From assembly GCF_013409255.1 (NCBI RefSeq), contig NZ_JACCAS010000001.1, positions 62,001 through 126,000 of the forward strand: a stretch of 64,000 nt of DNA, in the 5' to 3' direction. The position numbers were made by a program, and so were the translations under genes. Each line of letters opens with the position of its first letter. Position 1 is the first letter of the stretch. Positions 51,622 to 60,079 of this stretch are shown in pieces. Below the pieces are notes generated by a model. That model searched no databases and had not been told where the DNA came from. It was given only the letters and a program-made list of their open reading frames with translations. This DNA is from Paraburkholderia bryophila (GTDB lineage Bacteria; Pseudomonadota; Gammaproteobacteria; Burkholderiales; Burkholderiaceae).

Positions 51622-53025
51622 TCAAACCCGATACCCCACCCGAACCCCACCCCAATGCCGCCCACCCACAAAAACCGGCGCGGACGCATCCTTCATCAAC
51701 ACAAACTCCCCACCCCCCATATCCCGCCGATACGTCTGCAGCAAAAACCGCTTCGTATGCGAAGCCGCAGCAATCCCGGTGCGATCATCAAACATCCGCC
51801 GATTCCGGCAATTCGCCATATTCCAAACAACATCCTCCCGCTGCGCCAAAGAGAACTTCAGATTATGCGTAGGCAAATACCCGCGCAAATCCACAGCAGC
51901 ACAAAATGCCACCCGCGAATCGAGCTTAAGCAAAGGCTCCTGAATCGCCGGCAACACCCGATCGGTAAACGAAGTAAACCGGGTAACGAACTGCGGCGGA
52001 TTACTCCCGGCAACCGGCACATAGCGCTGATCGAACAGATCCTCGATCGACACTTCACCCCGCGCGACAGCGCCCTCGAACACCTTGCTCACCGCCGCCG
52101 CGGCCCGCTGCACCGCATCGATAAAAAGCGTATCCGCCGTCTCGACGCCCGTCGCGGCCGTCAACTCGATCAACGTCTCCGACACCCCCAGCAGATTCCC
52201 CAACCGGTCCTTGGCCTGCGCAAAGTTCTCGCTCGAATCCTCGACACCGCTCGCCATCTCCAGCACCTGCGCCTCGAGCCCATCGCACTGCGTTTCGATC
52301 TCGCCAGTCAACGCGGCAATCTCACCCGCCTCGTTGTTCAACTGCGCAATCGCGTCGCCCGTCGCATGCACGACGTCGCCGATCTTGCGCGTGCCTTCAC
52401 GCACCCGATGCGCCCGCGCGGTATTCACCGATCCTTCGCTAATCAGTTGCTCGGTCTGCTGCGTGAGTTGCGCGAGCGTCTTTTCGATCTGCCCGGTAGC
52501 TTGCGCGGTCTTCGCCGACAGGTTCTTCACCTCGGCGGCCACCACCGCGAAACTCTTGCCGGAATCGCCCGCGCGCGCCGCTTCGATCGCGGCGTTCAAC
52601 GCGAGCAAATGCGTCTGGCGCGCGATCAGCGAAATTTCCTCGGATACCCGGCTCACATGCGCCAACGCGCTGCGTAACGCGCCGATCTGGCTCTCGATCA
52701 CCGTCACGCCTTCGACCAGTCCGTGAATGTCGGCGAGCGAGGCCTGCAAGGTCTCCTGCGACGCCTGCACACCGGTCGCGGCTTCGGCCGAGACGTTACG
52801 CATTTCACGCGCGGCAGTCGCAATGCGATGATTGCCAGCCAGCGTTTGCGCCGCGGATTCGCGCAGCGCGCGGCAGACCTGCGCCTGGCGTTGCACGCGC
52901 GCGGCGACTTCCTCGACGTGGCCCGAGACGTCGCAGATCTCAATGCCCAGTTTGCCGGCTTGCGCCGCAATATCGCCGACGACACCCTGTGACTGAGCCG
53001 GTCTGCGGAATTTGAAACGCATCAT
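51622..53025 (-). CDS. Soluble methyl-accepting chemotaxis protein with C-terminal sensor domain
   Basis: A 467-residue protein without transmembrane segments. The conserved signalling hairpin is ISLIARQTHLLALNAAIEAARAGDSGKSFAVVAAEVKNLS (about 131-172), flanked by coiled coil. A Cys-containing globular domain at about 335-467 follows: RFTSFTDRVLPAIQEPLL, FCAAVDLRGYLPTHNLKFS, NCRNRRMFDDRTGIAA, FLLQTYRRDMGGGEFVLMKDASAPVFVGGRHWGGVRVGY. This looks like a PAS/Cache-type sensor placed after the signalling part, an arrangement seen in cytoplasmic receptors. It lies 107 bases upstream of isnA on the same strand. Confidence 0.87.
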   Translation of the reverse strand: MMRFKFRRPAQSQGVVGDIAAQAGKLGIEICDVSGHVEEVAARVQRQAQVCRALRESAAQTLAGNHRIATAAREMRNVSAEAATGVQASQETLQASLADIHGLVEGVTVIESQIGALRSALAHVSRVSEEISLIARQTHLLALNAAIEAARAGDSGKSFAVVAAEVKNLSAKTAQATGQIEKTLAQLTQQTEQLISEGSVNTARAHRVREGTRKIGDVVHATGDAIAQLNNEAGEIAALTGEIETQCDGLEAQVLEMASGVEDSSENFAQAKDRLGNLLGVSETLIELTAATGVETADTLFIDAVQRAAAAVSKVFEGAVARGEVSIEDLFDQRYVPVAGSNPPQFVTRFTSFTDRVLPAIQEPLLKLDSRVAFCAAVDLRGYLPTHNLKFSLAQREDVVWNMANCRNRRMFDDRTGIAAASHTKRFLLQTYRRDMGGGEFVLMKDASAPVFVGGRHWGGVRVGYRV

Positions 53026-53206
53026 TTACGTCTCCTCGATGGCGCGCGTGGCGCGCTCGGCTTGCGCTGTCATCCATGGCAGATGCAGCGCCTCCTCGAT
53101 GCGTTTACGGCAGACTTTCAATCGACTTGATACGGGCTATCCCGCAGTCGTTATGATGGGCGGTCAAACCGCCATCCGCAGCCCTAATTTCTTGCCTTCA
53201 CCCATC

Positions 53207-53323
53207 ATGATCGACTCCTTCGCGCGCGTTTCGGGCTGGCAACAGCTCTATCACCTGTGGGAGCTGATCGTGATGCTCTGCAAGTTCTTGTGGGGGCTGT
53301 TGCGTTTTCTCGGCGGAGGGTGA
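53207..53323 (+). CDS. Possible 38-residue membrane peptide
   Basis: MIDSFARVSGWQQLYHLWEL followed by IVMLCKFLWGLLRFLGGG. It has one amphipathic and one hydrophobic segment rich in Trp and Leu, in a 315-base gap between two - strand genes. There is no strong ribosome site (CTTCACCC upstream), so support is only compositional. Confidence 0.3.
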   Translation: MIDSFARVSGWQQLYHLWELIVMLCKFLWGLLRFLGGG

Positions 53324-53340
53324 CCGGAAGCGGATGAAGT

Positions 53341-54330
53341 TCAGGCCGGCGCGCGACGACTGTCTTCGTCCATCGAAACATCGGCGCCCGGCGTGCCGAG
53401 AAACGCGCGCAGATCGGTCATCACGCGCTCGGGCGCTTCTTCCATCGGAATGTGCCCGAGCCCCGGATACATCACCGATTTAGCGCCCGGAATACGGCTC
53501 GCAAACTCGCTCGCGTGCGCGGGCGGAATCCAGCGGTCCCTGGCGCCCCACAGCACCAGCGTGGGCACGTCGAGCGTTCTGAGCGCCTCCGTGTCGACCT
53601 CCTTGAAGTCGAGCGTCGGCACCATCTTGCCGATCGCGGTGCGCGCGCCCTCGGCGTGAAAGAAATCGACGTAGCGCCGCATCGTCACCGCGTCGATCTT
53701 GCGCGAATCGCCGTACACGTTGCGCACCGCGCTTTTGACAATGACTTCGGGCAGCCACCACGGCGAACTCAGCCGCACCAGCGCGTGATTGAACAGGTCG
53801 ATGTAAATCGGCAGCTTCATCGGAAAGCCGGCCGAATCGATCAGCACCAGACGTTCGACGGCGTCGCGGTGGCGCACCGCGTAGTCCCACGAAATCAGCC
53901 CGCCGAGCGAGTTGCCGATCAAGGTCGCGCGCGCAATGCCGAGCGCCTGCACGAACGTGTCGATGAAGCGACGATAAGTCGGCAGGTTCATCGTGTCGAT
54001 TTCGCCGGTGCTGGAACGCAGCGGGCCGGTCACGCCGAACGGCGGCAGATCGAGGCGAATCACGCGATGCTCGCGCTTGAGTTCATCGGCGACACGGTTC
54101 CACGTATGCAGCGACGACGCGAAACCATGGATCATCACGATCGTGTCGCCGCTGCCTTCGTCGAGGTAGTGCACGTCGGCGCCCATGATCTTGACGAACT
54201 GCGAGCCGCTTTGCGTGTAGCGGCGGCGCAATTCATCGCGCGGCACGCTGGTCATGCCCAGGCGCGCGGCGAGCGAGCGCGGCGGTAGCGGCGCGATGGT
54301 GGCGGGCGAGGTGGATTCGATGCTTGCCAT
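53341..54330 (-). CDS. Alpha/beta hydrolase
   Basis: A 329-residue serine hydrolase. The oxyanion motif is IHGFASSLHTW, nucleophile Ser141 in LIGNSLGGLISWDY, the Asp region is LVLWGARDRWIPPAHASEF, and His293 lies in GLGHIPMEEAP. It resembles epoxide hydrolase/haloalkane dehalogenase-like and meta-cleavage hydrolases. The gene upstream on the same strand encodes a Baeyer-Villiger-type monooxygenase. An esterase acting on the ester or lactone formed by it is therefore a natural hypothesis. Confidence 0.88.
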   Translation of the reverse strand: MASIESTSPATIAPLPPRSLAARLGMTSVPRDELRRRYTQSGSQFVKIMGADVHYLDEGSGDTIVMIHGFASSLHTWNRVADELKREHRVIRLDLPPFGVTGPLRSSTGEIDTMNLPTYRRFIDTFVQALGIARATLIGNSLGGLISWDYAVRHRDAVERLVLIDSAGFPMKLPIYIDLFNHALVRLSSPWWLPEVIVKSAVRNVYGDSRKIDAVTMRRYVDFFHAEGARTAIGKMVPTLDFKEVDTEALRTLDVPTLVLWGARDRWIPPAHASEFASRIPGAKSVMYPGLGHIPMEEAPERVMTDLRAFLGTPGADVSMDEDSRRAPA

Positions 54331-54371
54331 GATGCTTGTCTCCCTTTGTTGTTCGACTAGTCCGACTGGTT

Positions 54372-54434
54372 CGAATGCTTTGGATGCTTTGGTTGCCCCG
54401 AATGCTTCGAATGCCTCGAATGCCCCGAATGCTT
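54372..54434. repeat. 9-bp tandem repeat, seven units
   Basis: Units of CGAATGCTT and variants (TGGATGCTT, TGGTTGCCC, CGAATGCCT, CGAATGCCC) run without interruption between the monooxygenase and hydrolase genes. The end unit is identical to the first. It is probably a slippage-prone intercistronic spacer. Confidence 0.8.
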
Positions 54435-54456
54435 CAAACCGCCCCCGCCCGCGGCC

Positions 54457-55962
54457 TCAACGCGCGAAGCGATATTCACCCGGCCGCACGCGCCGGGTGC
54501 GCTTGCGAAAGCTGAACGTGAACCCCGGCCACAACGCGGTCACCTTGCCGCTCTTCGTCTGATACCAGCTATGGCAGCCGCTGACCCACACCGAGTGCTG
54601 CATCTCCTTCTGCAAGCGCGCATTGAAATCGCGCTGCACGTCGAGCCGTAGATTCATCGTGCGTGCTTTGCGCCGGCGCAGTTCGCGCAGACAATCGGCG
54701 ATGTATTGCACCTGCGACTCGATCATGTAGATCATCGAGTTATGACCGAGCCCGGTGTTCGGGCCGACGATCATGAAAAAATTCGGAAAGTCCGCGACGC
54801 TCACGCCGAGGTACGCTTCCGGACCGTCGCGCAGCCACATCGCGCCGAGATCCGCACCGTCGAGACCGGTCACGTCGAACGGCGCGCCGACGTCGTTGAC
54901 CTGGAAACCCGTGCCGCAGATGATCGCGTCGGCACGATGCAGCACACCGTCTTCGGTCACGATGCCGTCGGCGACGACCTCGCGGATACCGGTCGTGACC
55001 ACGTCGACGTTCGGTTTGCCGAGCGCCGGATAGTAATCGCTCGACAACAGCACGCGCTTGCAACCGAGCCGGTAGTTCGGCGTGAGTTTGGCGCGCAGCG
55101 TGGGGTCCGGTACGCGCCGTTGGAGATAGCTGAGGCCGAACTTCATCGGCATTTTCATCAGCTTCGGATTGACCACGAACGCAATAGCGCGCGATTCGAG
55201 TTGCCAGTAAATCGCGCTGCGCACGAAACGCTGCGTGAACGGCAGATGCCGGAACAGCCAGTGCGCGCGCGGGCCGACCGGCTTGTCCGGTTTCGGCATG
55301 ATCCACGGCGCGGTGCGCTGGAACAGTTCGAGTTGTGCAACGTGCGGCTGGATTTGCGGCACGAACTGGATCGCGCTCGCGCCGGTGCCGATCACCGCGA
55401 CGCGTTTGCCTTCGAGCGGATACGCGTGGTCCCAGCGCGCCGAATGAAACAGCTTGCCTTCGAACTGGTCGAGCCCGGCGATTTGCGGCATCGCCGGACG
55501 CGACAGCGGGCCGCTCGCGGCGATCACCACGTCCGCTTCGAGGGTTTCACGCGTGCCGTGCGCGTCGATCTCGACGTGCCACACCTGGCGGGTTGCATCG
55601 AAGCGGGTGGCGGCCACGGGCGCGTTGCAACGTACGTAGCGATCCACGCCGTACTTGCGCGCGCAATGCTTCAGATAGTCGAGAATTTCCGCCTGGCCGC
55701 CGAACGCGCGCGACCACGCCGGATTCGGCTCGAACGAAAACGAATAGAGATGCGACGGCACATCGCAAGCTGCGCCGGGATAGGTGTTGTCACGCCACGT
55801 ACCGCCTATGTCGGCGGCCGCTTCGTACACGGTGAACGACGTAATCCCCATTTTCAGCAGGCGGATCGCCATGCCGATGCCGGCAAAGCCGCTGCCCACG
55901 ATGGCAATGCGCGGCGCGGCGGAGGAAGTGGAAGAGGCGGGGGTCACGGTGATCTCCAGCAT
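54457..55962 (-). CDS. Flavin monooxygenase, Baeyer-Villiger type
   Basis: A 501-residue protein. FAD Rossmann motif GSGFAGIGMA (23-32), GGTWRDNTYPGAACDVPSHLYSFSF (53-77). The Baeyer-Villiger fingerprint F-x-G-x3-H-x3-W-D is exact at 167-178 (FEGKLFHSARWD), and the NADPH Rossmann motif GTGASAIQF is at 192-200. LYFQRTAPWIMPKPD-like segment (LELFQRTAPWIMPKPD) and DAIICGTGFQ also fit. It inserts oxygen next to a ketone or oxidises S/N atoms. It is divergent from the TetR gene, whose two operator-like sites lie just upstream of its start. Confidence 0.92.
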   Translation of the reverse strand: MLEITVTPASSTSSAAPRIAIVGSGFAGIGMAIRLLKMGITSFTVYEAAADIGGTWRDNTYPGAACDVPSHLYSFSFEPNPAWSRAFGGQAEILDYLKHCARKYGVDRYVRCNAPVAATRFDATRQVWHVEIDAHGTRETLEADVVIAASGPLSRPAMPQIAGLDQFEGKLFHSARWDHAYPLEGKRVAVIGTGASAIQFVPQIQPHVAQLELFQRTAPWIMPKPDKPVGPRAHWLFRHLPFTQRFVRSAIYWQLESRAIAFVVNPKLMKMPMKFGLSYLQRRVPDPTLRAKLTPNYRLGCKRVLLSSDYYPALGKPNVDVVTTGIREVVADGIVTEDGVLHRADAIICGTGFQVNDVGAPFDVTGLDGADLGAMWLRDGPEAYLGVSVADFPNFFMIVGPNTGLGHNSMIYMIESQVQYIADCLRELRRRKARTMNLRLDVQRDFNARLQKEMQHSVWVSGCHSWYQTKSGKVTALWPGFTFSFRKRTRRVRPGEYRFAR

Positions 55963-55975
55963 GGAACGAAGTTCC

Positions 55976-55997
55976 GGAGTCTACACATGTCTACTCC
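55976..55997. promoter_or_regulatory. TetR-type operator candidate 1
   Basis: GGAGTCTACA-CA-TGTCTACTCC: 10-bp arms with eight matching positions, 14 bases before the monooxygenase start codon. It shares the half-site TGTCTACT/AGTAGACA with candidate 2, whose centre is 34 bases away. Confidence 0.6.
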
Positions 55998-56011
55998 GGT
56001 ATAACGCGCAG

Positions 56012-56029
56012 AGTAGACAACTGTACACT
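56012..56029. promoter_or_regulatory. TetR-type operator candidate 2
   Basis: AGTAGACA-AC-TGTACACT: six of eight arm positions match. Both sites reduce to AGTnnACA-N2-TGTnnACT, so the same regulator probably binds both in the divergent promoter. Confidence 0.6.
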
Positions 56030-56092
56030 TGGCGTCAAGATCGTTTAGAGTACTGCTATTAAACGCGCATGGCGCACAGTGGCTGAAAGCTT

Positions 56093-56782
56093 ATGAACCC
56101 CGTCCCCGACGCGGCGAACGCCGCCGACCCAGATCTCGCGGCCGTGCAGGAATTGCCGGCCGGCAAGCGCAAGCTGATCGAAGCCGCGTTGCGGCTCACA
56201 GCAGGTGGCCGCAGCTTCGCGAGCCTGGGTCTGCGCGAACTGGCGCGCGAGGCGGGGCTGAATCCCAACACGTTCTACCGTCATTTCGACACGCTCGACG
56301 ACCTCGCGCGCGAGGCGGTCGAATCGGTGAGCCGGCGCTTACGGCCGATGCTGCGGCGCGAGCGCTGGCTCGCCGCGCACGACGAGCCCCATAGCGTGCC
56401 GCGTCGCGCGTGCGTGGCGTTTTTCACGTTCGCGCTGGATAACCGCGAGGCCTTTCTGAGCGCGCTGGCCGAGTATCACGGCACGTCGCCGGCGCTGCGC
56501 GAGGCGGTGCGCGCGAATCTCCACGACGTATCGGCGGAAATGGCCGACGACGTCGTGCAGCTGGAACTGATGCCGACGCTCGAGCGCGACACCGTCGACG
56601 AAGTCTGCACGCAGATCGTGCTGCAACTGTTTCATCTGTCGGCGGAATATATCGGCGCGGAGGCGGCGCGCCGCGATGCACTGGTCGCGTACGCGGAGCG
56701 TTTTATCGTCAGGTTGTTTGCGGGGTCGATATTGCTTGCGCAGCATGAGCCGGGCAGGGCGTCGGCGTCGGTACGCGTGTGA
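56093..56782 (+). CDS. TetR-family regulator
   Basis: A 229-residue protein. HTH at about 25-75: KRKLIEAALRLTAGGRSFASLGLRELAREAGLNPNTFYRHFDTLDDLAREAV, with the TetR FYRHF signature. The C-terminal half (about 95-215) is all-helical ligand domain. It is divergent from the monooxygenase-hydrolase pair, with two similar palindromes in the 130-base gap, so autoregulation plus repression of the pair is likely. A FabR-like role in lipid metabolism is the alternative. Confidence 0.9.
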   Translation: MNPVPDAANAADPDLAAVQELPAGKRKLIEAALRLTAGGRSFASLGLRELAREAGLNPNTFYRHFDTLDDLAREAVESVSRRLRPMLRRERWLAAHDEPHSVPRRACVAFFTFALDNREAFLSALAEYHGTSPALREAVRANLHDVSAEMADDVVQLELMPTLERDTVDEVCTQIVLQLFHLSAEYIGAEAARRDALVAYAERFIVRLFAGSILLAQHEPGRASASVRV

Positions 56783-56807
56783 AATCCGCTAGCCGAATAA
56801 ACCGGCA

Positions 56808-56847
56808 TAAAAAACGGGCTCCTTCATTTGAAGGAGCCCGTTTTTGT
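56808..56847. terminator. Bidirectional terminator between tetR and the TPR gene
   Basis: AAAAACGGGCTCCTTC / GAAGGAGCCCGTTTTT perfect 16-bp arms with a four-base loop. It serves both convergent genes. Confidence 0.95.
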
Positions 56848-56873
56848 TTCAGCTTGCCGCCTGGCTACGTCGC

Positions 56874-58061
56874 TCAGGTATCGTTCCAGCCGCCGGAGTC
56901 GTCGTTGCTGCCCATATCGACGCCACCGCCGCTGTTATCGTTCCAGTCGTTCGAGCCCTGGCCGAAGTCGAGGCCGCCGCCATTGCCGCCGTCGTTGCCG
57001 CGGCGGCGTGTTTCGTCGTCGACGATCACGTCGCGCTCAACCACGCGCTCACGCCCGGAGTTCAGCGCTTCGCCGAGCAGCACGCCGGTCAACAGACCGC
57101 CCATGCCGCCGCCGAAGCCGCCACCGCCTTGCTGCACAATGACCTGCGGCTGCTGCTGATACGGACCTTGCTGCGGATAGGGCGCTTGCGGCGGATTGCC
57201 AAAGCGGTCGGCTTCCTGCGCATACGGCGATTGCTGCGTGGTGGCCGCCGGCGCGGCGTACGGATCGGGCCGGCCGTCTGCGCGTGCGCGCAGGCTGCCG
57301 ATGCGTTGTTCGAGTTCGTCGAGCTGATACGGCGGCACCGGGTTCTTGCCGTTCGACAGCGTTTCGACGAGGCCGCGCAACTGGTCTTCGGTCGCTTCGA
57401 CTTCTTTCTCCAGCGCCTCGTGACCTTGCACGGTGGACAGCTTCACGTCGAGCTTCAGCGAACGCACGGCGTTGAGCATCTCGGTAGCGCGCTTCAACTG
57501 CACGCGACGATCGTCGTCGGCGCGCGTATCGTCTTGCGAGCGCGCGCGACGCAGCGTCCAGCGCAACACCAGCGCGATCGCGCCGATCAGCAGAATGATG
57601 CCGATCCACATGCCCATGCCCGGACCATGCCGTTGCGGCGCTTGCGACATCATCGCCGACTGCTGCTGCACGGCCGGCGCATTCTGCTGCGCGAACGGGT
57701 TCGGTGCGGTGGTGTTGCCCGAGTTGCCGCCGGCACGTTCCGCATCTTTACGGATGCGCGCTTCGGTCTGCGCGAAACGGGTCGGGTCGGTGAAGCGGAT
57801 TTGCGGGTCGAGCGTCTTGGCCTGTTGCACCTGGGCGAGCGCGTCGGCATAACGGCCTTCGCGATCCAGCACCTGGCTGTACAGATAGCGTGCGCGCGCA
57901 TTGTTCGGATGCGCCTGCAGCACTTCGCTCAGGCCGGCGTCGGCCTGCTGCCAGTTGCCTTGCGACATGGCGGATTCGATCTGCTGAACCGTCGGCACCG
58001 CGAAGGCCGCGGCCGAGACGAACAGCAAGGAAGCGAATGCGCCTGCGAGAAATTTTTTCAT
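56874..58061 (-). CDS. Membrane-anchored TPR protein with Gly-rich tail, PspA partner candidate
   Basis: A 395-residue protein from ATG 58061 (signal peptide 1-22, AFA-VP). Tetratricopeptide-like helices at about 25-90 (GNWQQADAGLSEVLQAHPNNARARYLYSQVLDREGRYADALAQVQQAKTLDP) are followed by a Gln/Pro linker. One membrane helix lies at about 150-170 (MWIGIILLIGAIALVLRW), then a charged coiled coil with VPPYQLDELEQRI. A Gly/Gln-rich segment GGGGFGGGMGGLLTGVLLGEAL precedes a Gly/Asn/Asp tail. It is 130 bases downstream of pspA on the same strand, so the two are probably co-expressed. Function unknown. Confidence 0.75.
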   Translation of the reverse strand: MKKFLAGAFASLLFVSAAAFAVPTVQQIESAMSQGNWQQADAGLSEVLQAHPNNARARYLYSQVLDREGRYADALAQVQQAKTLDPQIRFTDPTRFAQTEARIRKDAERAGGNSGNTTAPNPFAQQNAPAVQQQSAMMSQAPQRHGPGMGMWIGIILLIGAIALVLRWTLRRARSQDDTRADDDRRVQLKRATEMLNAVRSLKLDVKLSTVQGHEALEKEVEATEDQLRGLVETLSNGKNPVPPYQLDELEQRIGSLRARADGRPDPYAAPAATTQQSPYAQEADRFGNPPQAPYPQQGPYQQQPQVIVQQGGGGFGGGMGGLLTGVLLGEALNSGRERVVERDVIVDDETRRRGNDGGNGGGLDFGQGSNDWNDNSGGGVDMGSNDDSGGWNDT

Positions 58062-58191
58062 GGTCGGACCAGGCGCATGGCGCCCGTCTCCTTCAGTCGT
58101 TTCTGGTGGCCGGCGGCCGGAAACCCGGCGACCGACTACCAGGCGCTCCGGCGGTTGCATGCGCAACCGCGAGGAGCTACTGCTGACGCAA

Positions 58192-58872
58192 TTACTGAGC
58201 CGGCGTATTGATCTGTTTCTTCAATGCTTCGAGACGATCTTCGACGGACGGCCCGCGGTTCAGATCCGAGAGCTTGTCGTCGAGCGCCTTGCCGCTCGTT
58301 GCGTCGGCGGAATTCAGACGCGCGTCGGAACGGGCATTCGACAGCGCGACCTTGTCTTCCAGCTTCTGGAAATCCTGCGACAGATTCTTGCCGCCGATGC
58401 CGCCCAATGCCGTAGCTGCAACGTCTTTCGCCTGCGCGATCTGTTGCTTGGCTTGCAGAATGTTTGAACGTGCGTTCAGGTCGTTGCGACGGCTGCGCAT
58501 GTCGTCGATCTGGCTCTTCAACTGCGCGACCGACGGTTCGAGCGTGGTCAGTTCTTTCGCCAGCGCGTCGCGTTCGGCTTCGGCCGTGGCTTGTGCGCCG
58601 AGGGCTTCGCGCGCGAGGGCTTCGTCGCCGGATTGCAGCGCGCGCTTCGCGCCGTCTTCGTACTTCTTCGCCTTGTCCGCGGCAACATCGCGCTTGCTTT
58701 GCTGCGTGGCCACTTGCGCCTGAATCTCGATCAACGAGTTCTCGGCTTTGGCGATGCTTTCGTCGAGTTCGCGCACGATCTGGCGCGAGTCGCGCGACGG
58801 GTCTTGCACGGAATCGGCTGCGTCGTTAAGGAGACCTTTAAGCGTGCGCGAAATGCTGTCGAATAGCGACAT
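58192..58872 (-). CDS. pspA: PspA/IM30 family membrane-stress protein
   Basis: A 226-residue, almost wholly coiled-coil protein: SLFDSISRTLKGLLNDAADSVQDPSRDSRQIVRELDESIAKAENSLIEIQAQVA, the PspA start. DMRSRRNDLNARSNILQAKQQIAQAKDVAATALGGIG follows. PspA proteins are ESCRT-III-like and coat damaged inner membranes. No pspF, pspB or pspC and no sigma-54 promoter were seen, so regulation differs from E. coli. Confidence 0.9.
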   Translation of the reverse strand: MSLFDSISRTLKGLLNDAADSVQDPSRDSRQIVRELDESIAKAENSLIEIQAQVATQQSKRDVAADKAKKYEDGAKRALQSGDEALAREALGAQATAEAERDALAKELTTLEPSVAQLKSQIDDMRSRRNDLNARSNILQAKQQIAQAKDVAATALGGIGGKNLSQDFQKLEDKVALSNARSDARLNSADATSGKALDDKLSDLNRGPSVEDRLEALKKQINTPAQ

Positions 58873-59446
58873 GAAAACCTCCAGAGAATGGTGTCGGCGC
58901 TGAATAAATCCGCGCGTCCAACTGCTTTTAACTGCTACTTTACGCCGCTGCGCGTGAAGCTGCGCAACGTTCGGACCGGAGTTCGGGGCGTGCTCGCCAA
59001 TTGCAATAGCAGCGCCGTAAATTGTTCGATCGACGGATCGAATGGCAAACAGTGATTACGGTTAAAACGCGCGGCCAGTGATTCAGCCGCCCGCGGATAT
59101 TACACCACGGGCTCGCTTAAATCCGCCTTAAAGGGCGCGATGACAGAATCGCGTAGTTTGCGCGCATTGGGTGTCGTCGATGTGAAGCGCTGCGGCTTAT
59201 ATGTGCCGACTTGCAGAGTAGAAGTCTGTTCAGCCAGATGAGATGAGCGACGTGAAAGACGATGCGCATAAGCGGACTAAGACTGGACTGAAGCCGGGCT
59301 AACGCTTCTACCTCACACCACAGTGGCCGGCTCACATCGTCAAGCTTGCAATATCGAAAGCTCGCGCGTTTCACCGCGCCCAGCATGACGTCGGATGCAC
59401 CGCCAATGCGCGATTTGCGATGTCCACTTCGCGCTAAAGCGCTTCG
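58873..59446. other. Intergenic region between the RHH-like gene and pspA
   Basis: 574 bases of lower coding quality; no gene supported. A short direct repeat AACTGCTTTTAACTGCT (about 58919-58936) lies in the pspA promoter region. No sigma-54 type -24/-12 element was found. Confidence 0.4.
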
Positions 59447-60079
59447 TCAGGCGAAGCGGCCGCCTTCGGTGCTCGGATCGGTACGGGGATCGTCGTCGTC
59501 GCGCGAACTGTCGACGCGCGGGCGCTTGAGCACGCTGCGCAGTTGCGCGTCAGCATCGGTCTGCGGCGTGCTCGCGCTTTCAACCGCGGCGGCTTTCGCG
59601 GCTGCCACGCGTGCCACGGCTTCCGCGGTGGCCAAGGCTTCTTCGTCGATCTCGGCGGCCAGCGCGGCGGCGACCCCCGCCGGCAACAACGGTGCAGGCT
59701 CAGGCGCGGCGGGCTTGCGGGGCACGGCATTCGCATTCGACGGCGCGTTCGCTGCGTCCGCTGTTGCTCCACCTTCCGCCGATGCACCGGTTTCGCTGCC
59801 GCCACGCGTTTGCAAGGCCGCCGGCAGCGCCGCGCGCGCGTGGCGCGTGCCGCGCGCGACCCGCTGCAACGCCGCGTCGAGCGCATCCGGCGCGCGCGGG
59901 GCGCGCAAGCGGTCGACGATGCTGGCCGCCTTCACCTGTTCGCTGGTGGCGCCGAAGCTCAACACCGCGCGCCGCATCAACTCGCTGACGCTAATGCCCA
60001 GATTCTCGGCGGTGGCGGCGATCGCGCGTTTCTGCGCGGTCGTGACGAATACGACGATGCGTTCGCTGGGCTTGTTCAT
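59447..60079 (-). CDS. RHH-like DNA-binding protein with long Ala-rich tail
   Basis: A 210-residue protein from ATG 60079. Residues 5-45 (ERIVVFVTTAQKRAIAATAENLGISVSELMRRAVLSF) look like a ribbon-helix-helix/MobC-type N-terminus: a strand, then two helices. The remaining 150 residues are Ala/Pro/Asp-rich and probably disordered, ending in an acidic Arg/Asp cluster. There is no relaxase or plasmid gene nearby. A regulatory role is possible; confidence in the domain call is moderate. Confidence 0.6.
   Translation of the reverse strand: MNKPSERIVVFVTTAQKRAIAATAENLGISVSELMRRAVLSFGATSEQVKAASIVDRLRAPRAPDALDAALQRVARGTRHARAALPAALQTRGGSETGASAEGGATADAANAPSNANAVPRKPAAPEPAPLLPAGVAAALAAEIDEEALATAEAVARVAAAKAAAVESASTPQTDADAQLRSVLKRPRVDSSRDDDDPRTDPSTEGGRFA

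Noticed and set aside
58873..59000. Sigma-54 promoter for pspA
   Set aside because: No TGGCAC-N5-TTGC element could be found on the - strand upstream of pspA, and no pspF is nearby.
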